A DNA stretch of 47,475 nt from JBGQBN01 sp041494805 (GCA_041494805.1 JBGQBN010000031.1:1-47475); one strand, 5' to 3'. Positions 16,411 through 24,384 are shown, counted from the first letter of the stretch. Notes: a model not told the origin generated them from the sequence alone. Numbers and translations: made by a program.

Positions 16411-16440
16411 CTAATATATGGCAATTGCTCTGCCAATCCG
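16411..16440 (-). promoter_or_regulatory. Candidate aceBA promoter with overlapping operator
   Basis: The perfect inverted repeat TGGCA-N7-TGCCA lies at 16419-16435. On the minus strand it is followed directly by TATATT, a plausible -10 box, with TTACGG upstream as a weak -35. A palindrome in the spacer is a usual place for a repressor. Which regulator binds is not visible. Confidence 0.5.
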
Positions 16441-16574
16441 TAACCGGGCGATGTGGTTGGAATCGCTTGGGTTGCACGGGGCGCCGCCGCTTACAAGCCC
16501 TGCCAGGCAAGGGTTTTCCCTAGTTTGTCTGGGAATTTGCACATGGCACGAAAGTGGAGGTTAGAAGTTGAGAA

Positions 16575-16735
16575 CCACATAGGGACAGCCGTTCCGACTG
16601 TCCAGGCCGAGCAGAGCTCAACTACCTCTGGCACATGCACCACCATTCCTGAGATGCGAAGTCTGGGTCCGTGATAAGGGGCCACGGCACAAATCGCTGC
16701 GGCTGGACAGCCGAGGGCGGCTGTCCCTACGTGAG
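16575..16735. repeat. Inverted pair of hairpin repeats upstream of the DnaC-like gene
   Basis: Left copy on the minus strand: CCACATAG (16575-16582), stem GGACAG/CTGTCC (16583-16603) with a changed loop, small hairpin GAGC-AGA-GCTC (16609-16619). Right copy on the plus strand: GGACAGCC-GAGGGC-GGCTGTCC (16705-16726) then CTACGTGAG (16727-16735), identical to the copy at 2256-2286. As in the Dus gene, the two face outward. The 587 bases between aceB and the DnaC-like gene hold this pair, the aceBA control region and otherwise nothing recognisable. Confidence 0.8.
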
Positions 16736-16877
16736 CTTTCCGGTCATCCCGATTTTCCTCTGCTCTCCACAACATGCCCGATATCTTCACAACATCTACA
16801 CAGACGCACTACCTTTTGCACTTGCGCAATCTCCGCTTCCGGGTGCACAGTCAAAATACAGGGAAGGCACCCAGGTT

Positions 16878-17897
16878 ATGAAGGTTTCGGCGGAAGTTTG
16901 TCCTCTGTGTGAAGGTACGGGGTGGAAGGCGGTCTCGCTCGGCTCCGAAAGGCGCGTCACGCGCTGCGATTGCCGGCTACAAGGGCGCGCCCAGGCCCTG
17001 CTCGCGGCGGCCCGCATCCCCAAGCGTTACGAACATTGCGAACTTTCCAACTTCGAGTTTGATGGCCCCCATCGCTCGCTGGCTCCAGCGCGGATGGCGG
17101 CGTGCAGATTCGTGGAGGAGTACCCCCTTGAAGGGACTGGACTCATGCTCGTGGGCAGTTCCGGTTTGGGCAAGACTCACCTGGCGGTAGGGATCGTCAA
17201 GGCCCTTATTCTGAATAAGGGGATCACGTGCCTCTTCTACGACTATCGTGAACTCCTAAAGCAAATCCAGAATTCCTACGATTCATCGGTAAAGATGACC
17301 GAACTAAGTATTCTCCGCCCGGTCTTTGACGCAGAGGTTCTTGCTCTCGATGACTTGGGCGCCGTAAAACCGACAGATTGGGTATGGGATGCAGTGAGCT
17401 TCATCCTTAACACCCGCTACAATGACAAACGCACAACCATTATCACTACTAATTTCGCGGACGAGGCCGGACAAGACCCCTACGCAGATATTGCCACTGA
17501 CACTGAACGTGCCAGAAGAGCATCCTCTCGGCTAACCCTAGGCGACCGAATCGGGGAGCGTATGCGTTCTCGACTTCATGAAATGTGCCGCCTAATTGCA
17601 ATGGATGGGGGGGACTTCCGCGAAACTTTCCGCAATGCGAGCCATCGGTATTCCCTCAAGGATACAAGGGAAGCCGATATAGTTGTGGCCTGCGCGGATT
17701 GCCCGAAATGCGGGAAGGAGAACGTCTACAAGCGCACCGGGAATTTTCGCACGCTCCCTTCCACGCTCACAGTACCCATTACTTGCAGGAAATGCGGTGA
17801 TGTCTTCCGGGTTGCCAAGAACAAACTGCAGATTCGGCGGAAGGCCAAGAAAGAACTCGATGCGGAATATGCTGTTGAAACTCTTGAATGGATGTAG
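16878..17897 (+). CDS. DnaC/IstB-like AAA+ ATPase with N- and C-terminal zinc modules
   Basis: 339-aa ATPase of the DnaC/IstB helicase-loader group. Residues 8-32 hold CPLC...CDC, a small zinc finger found in some DnaC relatives. The AAA+ core has Walker A GSSGLGKT (93-100), Walker B LALDDLG (155-161), sensor-1 TTN (190-192), and arginine-rich GERMRSRLHEM (226-236). The domain usually ends soon after. Here about 85 extra residues carry a second zinc ribbon, CPKCGKEN (275-282) and CRKCGDVF (303-310), and a basic tail. ATG 16878 is preferred; longer readings run back into the hairpin repeat. Third positions look less GC-rich than neighbours. The UvrC-like gene starts 12 bases downstream, so the two are probably one operon. 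DNA or DNA-protein loading is inferred only. Confidence 0.85.
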   Translation: MKVSAEVCPLCEGTGWKAVSLGSERRVTRCDCRLQGRAQALLAAARIPKRYEHCELSNFEFDGPHRSLAPARMAACRFVEEYPLEGTGLMLVGSSGLGKTHLAVGIVKALILNKGITCLFYDYRELLKQIQNSYDSSVKMTELSILRPVFDAEVLALDDLGAVKPTDWVWDAVSFILNTRYNDKRTTIITTNFADEAGQDPYADIATDTERARRASSRLTLGDRIGERMRSRLHEMCRLIAMDGGDFRETFRNASHRYSLKDTREADIVVACADCPKCGKENVYKRTGNFRTLPSTLTVPITCRKCGDVFRVAKNKLQIRRKAKKELDAEYAVETLEWM

Positions 17898-17909
17898 TGA
17901 CGCAAATTA

Positions 17910-19145
17910 GTGTTCCTTAAGGCTCCGATCGTACAAGCCCTAGACTTCCCCGGTGCCCCTTTCTTCTCGAATGATCCCAACTACAATGTCTGTGTGCTGG
18001 CCGAACGCATCGAATTCGTTCCCACTCGCGATGCTGAGACTTTCGCCGCGATCCCCTCTGCGCCCGCGATTTTCCTTCTCCGTTCTGAGGATGCACAGGC
18101 CGAGCCCTACGTCAGCAAGACTGCCAATCTGCGCCGCCGCCTGCAGCGTCTGCTCGGCTTGCCTAAAGAACACAGTAAGAAACTGAATTTACGCGATCAG
18201 GTTCGCTGGATCGAGTACGCGCCCACCGGTTCTGACTTCGAGTCTGGCTTCCTTCTGTACAGAATTCTGCGCATGATTTTCCCCAAGACTTACGCCGGCC
18301 GGCTCCGCTTCCGTTTCGCCCCGCTGGTGAAGCTGCACCTGGAGAACGAATATCCGAGGGCTTCGATCACCACCCGGCTCGGCCGCTTGAACGGCCGCTC
18401 GCTCTATTACGGGCCGTTCCCCTCACGGGTCGCGGCAGAAAAGTTCGCCAACGACTCACTGGACTTTTTCAAGATGCGCCGCTGCGTGGACGACTTGCAC
18501 CCCGATCCCAAGTTTCCCGGCTGCATTTACTCCGAAATGAAGATGTGTCTGGCGCCCTGCTTCAAAGGCTGCACTGACGATCAGTACCACGCGGAAGTGG
18601 CCCGCGTGCAGGCGTACTTTGATAGTGGCGGCGAATCACTGGTGCGCGAGATTTCCACCCAGCGCGACGCGGCCTCGGCCGACCTCGAATTTGAGAATGC
18701 CGCCACCCAGCATTTGCGCCTGGAAAAAATCAAACCTCTGCTCAACCTGCTCCCCGAGATCGTACACCGCATTGATCGGCTCGTGGGCGTGATGGTGCAG
18801 CCGAGCGCGTTGCCCGAATCCGTCGTTTTCTTCCGCATTGATGCCGGACGCGTCTGCGGCCCGGTGACATTTCCGATCCAGTCCGCAGAGCATGCGAAGT
18901 CACAGTCCATGGAGTCGCGTGTGCAGGAAGCGTTGGCAGCCCTCCCACCAGCGGACACTAGGACTGCGCTCGAAGCGATGGAGCATCTGGCAATCCTCAA
19001 GCGCTGGTATTACCGCAGCAGCCGGGTGGGAGAGATTTTCTTTGCCGACGACAAAGGAGTGCTTCCCCTGCGCCGGTTGGTGCGCGGCATCTCGCGGGTT
19101 TATCGTGGTGAAAAGCTGGGGTCAGAAACCTCACCGACCAGTTGA
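17910..19145 (+). CDS. UvrC-like protein lacking the RNase H nuclease, with a degraded GIY-YIG domain
   Basis: 411 aa, GTG start 12 bases after the DnaC-like stop. The N-terminal GIY-YIG fold is recognisable (about residues 50-130), but the signature is eroded: GIY reads AIF (53-55), YIG reads YVS (67-69), and the LLLE metal-ligand region reads LLYR (115-118). R75 in NLRRRL remains. Next comes the UvrC cysteine set C192-x12-C205-x7-C213-x3-C217, close in spacing to the 4Fe-4S ligands of UvrC. A UVR-type segment (about 245-275, LEFENAA) follows. The C-terminal RNase H-like nuclease and HhH domains of UvrC (about 600 aa) are absent. It is probably a non-cutting paralogue with a structural, DNA-binding or UvrB-binding role. 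Confidence 0.8.
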   Translation: MFLKAPIVQALDFPGAPFFSNDPNYNVCVLAERIEFVPTRDAETFAAIPSAPAIFLLRSEDAQAEPYVSKTANLRRRLQRLLGLPKEHSKKLNLRDQVRWIEYAPTGSDFESGFLLYRILRMIFPKTYAGRLRFRFAPLVKLHLENEYPRASITTRLGRLNGRSLYYGPFPSRVAAEKFANDSLDFFKMRRCVDDLHPDPKFPGCIYSEMKMCLAPCFKGCTDDQYHAEVARVQAYFDSGGESLVREISTQRDAASADLEFENAATQHLRLEKIKPLLNLLPEIVHRIDRLVGVMVQPSALPESVVFFRIDAGRVCGPVTFPIQSAEHAKSQSMESRVQEALAALPPADTRTALEAMEHLAILKRWYYRSSRVGEIFFADDKGVLPLRRLVRGISRVYRGEKLGSETSPTS

Positions 19146-19157
19146 AGGGAGGACAAT

Positions 19158-19643
19158 ATGAAAGACGCCCACGGTATTCTTCGCCAGCATCTCATCGATC
19201 TCCTCAAGGGCGGCAGTGCCCACGTCAAGTTTGATGATGTCGTCAGCGAGATTCCCGCCAAACTTCGCGGGCAGAAACCCGCAGGCATGCCGCACTCTCC
19301 TTGGATGCTGCTCGAACACATGCGCATTGGGCAGTGGGACATCCTCGAGTTCAGCCGCAACTCGAAGCACGTCTCGCCGGACTGGCCCAGCGGATTCTGG
19401 CCGCGGACGGAGGCTCCGCCCGGGTCCGCCGCGTGGAGCGCCAGCATCAAGAACTTCCGCAAAGACTTGAAGGCCATGCAGGATTTGGTGGCAAATCCCA
19501 AGACCGATCTCTTCGCACGAATCCCTTGGGGCGACGGGCAGACCATCCTGCGTGAAGCCTTGCTGGTGGCCGACCACAACGCTTATCACCTGGGGCAGTT
19601 GGTGGATGTGCTTCGATTGCTGGGCGCATGGCCGGGGCAATAA
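19158..19643 (+). CDS. DinB/YfiT-like four-helix-bundle protein
   Basis: 161 aa. Matches the DinB_2 fold: HSPWMLLEHMRIGQWDIL (first His region, about residues 46-63) and the C-terminal ADHNAYHLGQLVDVLR with the other two candidate metal histidines. Members are metal-dependent thiol-transferase-like or hydrolase-like proteins; the substrate is unknown. A strong ribosome site (GGGAGGAC) precedes the ATG. It lies 12 bases after the UvrC-like gene and could be the third gene of that unit. Confidence 0.85.
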   Translation: MKDAHGILRQHLIDLLKGGSAHVKFDDVVSEIPAKLRGQKPAGMPHSPWMLLEHMRIGQWDILEFSRNSKHVSPDWPSGFWPRTEAPPGSAAWSASIKNFRKDLKAMQDLVANPKTDLFARIPWGDGQTILREALLVADHNAYHLGQLVDVLRLLGAWPGQ

Positions 19644-19650
19644 CGCAAAA

Positions 19651-19775
19651 TCGGCCACGGATTCACACGGATCAACCCAGAAATTTCTCGGAATGTGATT
19701 CCGGGCGGCCTAGCCTGCCTTGGTAAAGAATTCCGTTTTCTCTGTGTCTCCGTGCCTCCTTGGTGAGGTCTTTTG
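19651..19775. repeat. Dispersed repeat that overlaps the end of the PD-(D/E)XK-like gene
   Basis: GGCCACGGATTCACACGGATCAACC (19653 onwards, split here as GGCCACGGATT + CACACGGATCAACC) and TTTTCTCTGTGTCTCCGTGCCTCCTTGGTGAGG (TTTTCTCTGTGTCTCC + GTGCCTCCTTGGTGAGG, about 19736-19770). Both are forms of the CACGGA/CACAGAG repeats common in environmental genomes and also present at 22867-22979. The second part encodes the last 15-20 residues of the gene at 19710-21290. Confidence 0.6.
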
Positions 19776-21290
19776 CACGGACCGCTTCCGAAACACTACC
19801 CTCACCCCTTGCCGCCACCTCTCGTCAATGCCCACCAGCATCCACTCGATCTCCGACGCGATGTAATGCAGCAACGTGTCGGTCGCGGGATGCACGTGGA
19901 GCGCCGGCGCCACCAGGAACAGCAACGGCTGTTCGCTCGACAACTCCCGCCCGGGGAAATATCCGAAGCGCTGGAACTCACCGCGGGCATGGTGCCAGGC
20001 AACTCGTGACCAGTAGTCCAGCCCTTGCAGCGGCAGGTGGATATCCTCATCGGCCTTGAGTTCCACTACCGCGAGCCGCCCCTCGCGGGTGGCTGTCAGA
20101 ACGTCAATCATGGCGCGATCAGAGGCGGAGAACGCCGGCACCTGCGAATACAGGCTGGCCGGATCCAGATGTTCGGTTATCGCGGCTATGTCATGCACGA
20201 CCAGAGATTCCAGCCAGCGCTCGGGGTGCAGCCGCCACAAGGGGTGGTCTCGTGGCCCTTCGGGATGGCGTACTTCCCCTACGCTGCGTACCAGCTGGAC
20301 GAACGCTGCGGCATTTTCGTCGCACAGAATTCTCTCTTGGGCGCCGACGCCAAACACGATCTCCGGCAGGCTGCGGAACGATCCCAGCTGGTGTGCCACG
20401 CGCGCCCGCGCAAACTCCAGCCCGTGACATCGAAATGCGATCTCCGCCGGCGACAATACTGCGACTTCTGCTTCCGGCATCAGTTCGCGAACGCGCGTAA
20501 TCGGCGCTGCAAACCGTTCTCGTGCCGCCGCCTGATCGCTCCAGTGCATGAGGCGCGTCGCCACATTGCCGCGGTCGGAGACATCTATCTCTCTCAAGTT
20601 GTCTTCGCGTTCCTCGAGTTCGTACAACTGCCATTTGGCCGCCAGCGGATTCAAATGTGCGGTCCGCTCGCGAGTCAGCGCGGAGCTTGCCGTGGGCAGA
20701 AAGAGCTTTAATCCCTCGACTGCCATTTTCCCAGCCTGCGACTGCCTGCACACGTCCAGCCACAAAATGCCAAATGTCAGCGCTGCATCAATGGATGTCT
20801 GAGCCTCCTGTGCGTTGACCCCCAGCACGGCAAAGGCGGACTGTCCTTGCCGCAAGAGGCCGCGTGAATAAATGGGACCGAAAGATCGCTCGAGATCCAT
20901 TGCTGTGCTGAGCCGGTCTACCTTCAACCTGGGAAACCGGCGCTCCAGAACACGGTGCAGGATTCGCTGGTATGCAAGTCGTGCTGCGCGCTTCGCCGTC
21001 GGAGTGCGCTGGTCACGCTCCCGGCAAATCTCAAGTTTGGTTGGCCGCGATTGCCCCAGACGTTGCACTGCGAGTCGAAGCACCTCGTGTTTGACCTCCG
21101 CTTCGAGCACACGCCGCACTGTATTCCGCTCCGACGACCACAGGTGCAGGAGGCATTTGTTGTGCTCACCGGAGATGGCGTATTTCGCCTGCGCCAGATC
21201 GAAAGTTACGGCGCCATCCTCCAGCACCACGGCGTCGCGTGCCTGAGCGAGAAATTCTTCCACCGTGCGGAGCAGAGATTCTGGAGTCAC
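19710..21290 (-). CDS. Conserved hypothetical protein with a PD-(D/E)XK nuclease-like C-terminal region
   Basis: 526 aa, function unknown. Residues 30-260 form an alpha/beta region rich in conserved-looking motifs (SGEHNKCLLHLWSSERNTVRR, FGPIYSRGLLRQGQSAFAVLG). I recall close relatives in other Acidobacteriota, none characterised. The C-terminal part shows E361, D396 (AMIDVLTA), E410-L-K412 (VVELKA) and Q422, the order expected of a PD-(D/E)XK active site. This suggests DNA or RNA cleavage, or a structural relic. The last 20 residues (SPRRHGDTEKTEFF) are the translation of a dispersed repeat, so the original stop was probably earlier. It is convergent with dinB and divergent from tldD. Confidence 0.75.
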   Translation of the reverse strand: MTPESLLRTVEEFLAQARDAVVLEDGAVTFDLAQAKYAISGEHNKCLLHLWSSERNTVRRVLEAEVKHEVLRLAVQRLGQSRPTKLEICRERDQRTPTAKRAARLAYQRILHRVLERRFPRLKVDRLSTAMDLERSFGPIYSRGLLRQGQSAFAVLGVNAQEAQTSIDAALTFGILWLDVCRQSQAGKMAVEGLKLFLPTASSALTRERTAHLNPLAAKWQLYELEEREDNLREIDVSDRGNVATRLMHWSDQAAARERFAAPITRVRELMPEAEVAVLSPAEIAFRCHGLEFARARVAHQLGSFRSLPEIVFGVGAQERILCDENAAAFVQLVRSVGEVRHPEGPRDHPLWRLHPERWLESLVVHDIAAITEHLDPASLYSQVPAFSASDRAMIDVLTATREGRLAVVELKADEDIHLPLQGLDYWSRVAWHHARGEFQRFGYFPGRELSSEQPLLFLVAPALHVHPATDTLLHYIASEIEWMLVGIDERWRQGVRVVFRKRSVQKTSPRRHGDTEKTEFFTKAG

Positions 21291-21406
21291 GCTTATGAGT
21301 CTTACAAATGGCTAATGATTCGTCTGTGACGAGTGACCATTGGCCTTTGTGGGATAATGAAAACATCATTTGGGAGCCTTTCTGGGCCGGGTGACATCTA
21401 ACCACC

Positions 21407-22858
21407 GTGGACAAAAACAGGTTCTTTTCCCAGCACTACGGCGTGACTGAGCGCGATCTCGAGCGCTATCTGGGGGCGGCCCTCTCGGCAGGCGGGGACT
21501 ACGCCGATCTTTACTTTGAGTATCTTTCCTCCACTGCACTGATGGTGGATGAGTCCATGGTGAAGTCTGCTTCTCAGGGAATCTCAGCGGGATGCGGCGT
21601 GCGCGTGATCGCCGGGGAGCGGACCGGCTACGCCTACACTGACGATCTTTCCCCGGAGCGTATTTTGCATGCCGCCCGCACCGCCGCTCTGATTGCCACC
21701 GGCCCGGCCAAGACGCCCGTGGTCGGGTTCCAGGAGAAGCCGGCACGTAGCCTCTATCCAGTTACGCTTCCGTCCGTGGATGCCGAAATCACCGCCAAGG
21801 TCGAACTGGTCATGCGGGCTGACCAGGCGGCGCGAGCCTACGATGCGCGCATCAAGGAAGTGCGCGCCAGCTACGCCGACGAATTGCGCAACATCCTGGT
21901 GGTTGGTTCGGACGGCACCTTGGCCGAGGACTCGCAGCCCTTGGCACGCATGAACGTCTCCTGTATTGCCAAAACTGACGGCAATTCCGCCCGCGGAAGT
22001 GCCGGCGGCGGCGGCCGCGTCGCCCTCGACTTCTTTTTCGGGGAGAAGACTCCCGAGTACTTTGCCAAAGAGGCTTCTCGCCAGGCCATCCTGCAACTCG
22101 ACGCCCGCGAAGCCCCGGCCGGTGAAATGGAAGTTGTGCTCGGCCCGGGATGGCCCGGAGTGCTCCTGCACGAAGCGGTAGGCCACGGACTGGAAGCGGA
22201 TTTCAATCGCAAGCAGACCTCCGCATTCGCCGGCCTGATCGGCAAACGCGTGGCCAGCGAAAAATGCACTGTGGTGGACAATGGCACCATGCCGTGGCGC
22301 CGCGGATCGCTCAATGTGGATGATGAAGGCCAGCCTACGCAGGAAACAGTGCTCATCGAAAAGGGAATCCTGAAGGGATACCTGAGCGACAAACTTTCAG
22401 CGCGCCTGATGGGAGTCGCCGACACCGGCAACGGTCGCCGCGAAAGTTACGAGCACATCCCCATGCCACGCATGACCAACACTTATATGCTGCCGGGAAC
22501 TGACGATCCTGGGGACATCATCCGCTCGGTCAAGCATGGCGTTTACGCCGTGAATTTCGGCGGAGGCCAGGTGGACATCACCAGTGGGAAGTTCGTGTTC
22601 TCGGCGTCGGAGGCCTACCTGATCGAAGATGGCCAGATCACGGCGCCCATCAAGGGCGCAACCTTGATTGGCAACGGTCCGGATGTGCTCACGCGCGTCT
22701 CCATGGTGGGCAACGATCTGAAGCTCGATGAAGGTGTCGGCACCTGCGGTAAGGACGGCCAGGCCGTGCCCGTTGGGGTCGGCATTCCGACCATCAAGGT
22801 GGACCGCCTCACGGTAGGCGGAACGGCCAAGAAGGATGTCGGCAGCTTCATGCAGTAA
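21407..22858 (+). CDS. tldD: Metalloprotease TldD
   Basis: Active subunit of the TldD/TldE heterodimeric zinc protease that degrades unfolded peptides in the cytoplasm; elsewhere it matures microcins and acts on CcdA. 483 aa. The zinc motif HEAVGHGLEAD (HExxxH) lies at about residues 254-264, and GGGQVDITSGKFVFS near the end is typical. GTG start 21407. The partner gene tldE follows after a 131-base gap occupied by a palindromic repeat. Confidence 0.95.
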   Translation: MDKNRFFSQHYGVTERDLERYLGAALSAGGDYADLYFEYLSSTALMVDESMVKSASQGISAGCGVRVIAGERTGYAYTDDLSPERILHAARTAALIATGPAKTPVVGFQEKPARSLYPVTLPSVDAEITAKVELVMRADQAARAYDARIKEVRASYADELRNILVVGSDGTLAEDSQPLARMNVSCIAKTDGNSARGSAGGGGRVALDFFFGEKTPEYFAKEASRQAILQLDAREAPAGEMEVVLGPGWPGVLLHEAVGHGLEADFNRKQTSAFAGLIGKRVASEKCTVVDNGTMPWRRGSLNVDDEGQPTQETVLIEKGILKGYLSDKLSARLMGVADTGNGRRESYEHIPMPRMTNTYMLPGTDDPGDIIRSVKHGVYAVNFGGGQVDITSGKFVFSASEAYLIEDGQITAPIKGATLIGNGPDVLTRVSMVGNDLKLDEGVGTCGKDGQAVPVGVGIPTIKVDRLTVGGTAKKDVGSFMQ

Positions 22859-22866
22859 AAGCTGCT

Positions 22867-22979
22867 TTCACCACAGAGACACAGAGTCGCAGAGAAGTTC
22901 TTTGCCAAGGATTCACGCGTATCACTCGGATTTCCCCGATCTGCTTTAGGATTCGTTTTCTCTGTGTCTCTGTGGTGAA
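22867..22979. repeat. Palindromic 113-bp element with 20-bp perfect inverted ends between tldD and tldE
   Basis: TTCACCACAGAGACACAGAG (22867-22886) and its exact complement CTCTGTGTCTCTGTGGTGAA (22960-22979) flank about 73 bases containing a further related string (GGATTCACGCGTATCACTCGG). The arrangement resembles a non-autonomous mobile element or large stem-loop. The right end abuts the tldE start. Confidence 0.85.
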
Positions 22980-22989
22980 CGAATTTCCT

Positions 22990-24378
22990 ATGCCTGAAAT
23001 CCAGATCGAGACTCGAAACCAGAAAATCGAAACCGACCTGCGCGAACTGGCGCAGGACATCGTGCGTCGCTCTATGGTTGGCGGGGCCACCACCGCCGAG
23101 TGCGTGGTCCGTGAAGGCGATGAGTTTTCCACGGTGGTGCGCCTGGGCCAGGTCGAAACCCTGAAGGAATCCGGCTCCCGGGCCATTGGGGTGCGCGTCT
23201 TCTACGGTAAGCGGGCCGCAAGCACTTATTCCAGCGACTTTTCCCGCGACGGTCTTGACCGCATGGTGAAATCCGCCCTGGAGCTGGCCAAGATCACCTC
23301 AGAGGATCCTTTTGCCGGTATCCCGGAGCCCTCGCAGTTCGGCTCTCTCGCGGGCGATCTCGATCTTTATTATCCTGACGTTTACTCGCTTCCCGGAGAA
23401 GAGCGCATCAACTACGCGCGCCGCACCGAAAAAGCCGCGCTCGACTATGACCCGCGCATCAAGAACTCGGAAGGCGGCTCGTTCGATGCCGCAACTGGCC
23501 ACAAGGTCCTGGCCAACTCGCACGGCTTTGTGGGCGAATATCGGCGCTCGTATTGTTCTATTTCTGCCGTGCCCATCGCGCTGGCGGAAAATGGCGCCAT
23601 GCAACGTGATTATTGGTTCTCGGTTGCACGCAGCCTCGGCCGGCTGGAATCTCCAGAGCAGGTAGGGACGATCGCGGCCCAGCGCACGTTACGCCGCCTC
23701 GGCGGTCGTAAAGTGAAAACCGCGAAGGTGCCTATAGTCCTCGATCCCCTCGTAGCCACCTCTATCCTCGAACACATCTTCGAGGGTGTGAACGGAGACT
23801 CTGTCTATCGCGGAGCGTCATTTCTTGCCGGTAAGCTGGGGCAGAAGATTGCTGGCGACCACGTCAATGTGATCGACGACGGCACCATGCCCGGGGGCTT
23901 TGGTACGAGTCCATTCGACGGCGAGGGCGTGCCGACGCGGCGCACGGTCGTGGTTGAGAACGGCGTGCTCAAATCTTATCTTCTGAATAGCTACACCGCC
24001 AGGAAACTTGGCCTTCAGACCACAGCCAACGCCTCACGCGGCCTCGCTGGCACACCGGGGATAGGTCCGGGTAATTATTTTCTGCAGCCGGGAACAAGGA
24101 CACCGAAAGAGATTATTGCCGGCATTCCCGAGGGCCTCTACGTTACCGAGTTTCTCGGCCACGGCGCGAACCTGGTCACTGGTGACTACTCCCGCGGCGC
24201 TTCAGGGCTCTGGATTTCCGGCGGAGAACTCGCGTACCCGGTGGAAGAGATCACTGTGGCCGGCAACTTGAAAGAAATCTTCTTCAACATCTCCGAAATC
24301 GGAAACGACCTTGAGTTTCGTGGCTCTGTGGCCTGCCCGACGATAAGGATTGATGGGTTGATTGTGGGCGGGGAGTAG
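22990..24378 (+). CDS. pmbA: TldE/PmbA, non-catalytic partner of TldD
   Basis: 462 aa from ATG 22990 (MPEIQIETRNQK). The GTG 18 bases upstream lies inside the repeat and is less likely. Belongs to the TldD/PmbA family but lacks HExxxH, as expected for TldE. Family features: GVRVFYGKRAASTYSSD, the DDGTMPGGFGTSPFDGEG loop and FLGHGANLVTGDYSRGASG near the C-terminus. Forms a heterodimer with TldD; the adjacent order tldD-tldE is common. Confidence 0.94.
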   Translation: MPEIQIETRNQKIETDLRELAQDIVRRSMVGGATTAECVVREGDEFSTVVRLGQVETLKESGSRAIGVRVFYGKRAASTYSSDFSRDGLDRMVKSALELAKITSEDPFAGIPEPSQFGSLAGDLDLYYPDVYSLPGEERINYARRTEKAALDYDPRIKNSEGGSFDAATGHKVLANSHGFVGEYRRSYCSISAVPIALAENGAMQRDYWFSVARSLGRLESPEQVGTIAAQRTLRRLGGRKVKTAKVPIVLDPLVATSILEHIFEGVNGDSVYRGASFLAGKLGQKIAGDHVNVIDDGTMPGGFGTSPFDGEGVPTRRTVVVENGVLKSYLLNSYTARKLGLQTTANASRGLAGTPGIGPGNYFLQPGTRTPKEIIAGIPEGLYVTEFLGHGANLVTGDYSRGASGLWISGGELAYPVEEITVAGNLKEIFFNISEIGNDLEFRGSVACPTIRIDGLIVGGE

Positions 24379-24384
24379 GAAGGA

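Noticed and set aside
19400..19450. Apparent hairpin repeat in dinB (GCGGACGGAGGCTCCGC)
   Set aside because: It lacks the GAGGGC loop and CTACGTG, and the coded residues fit the DinB family.
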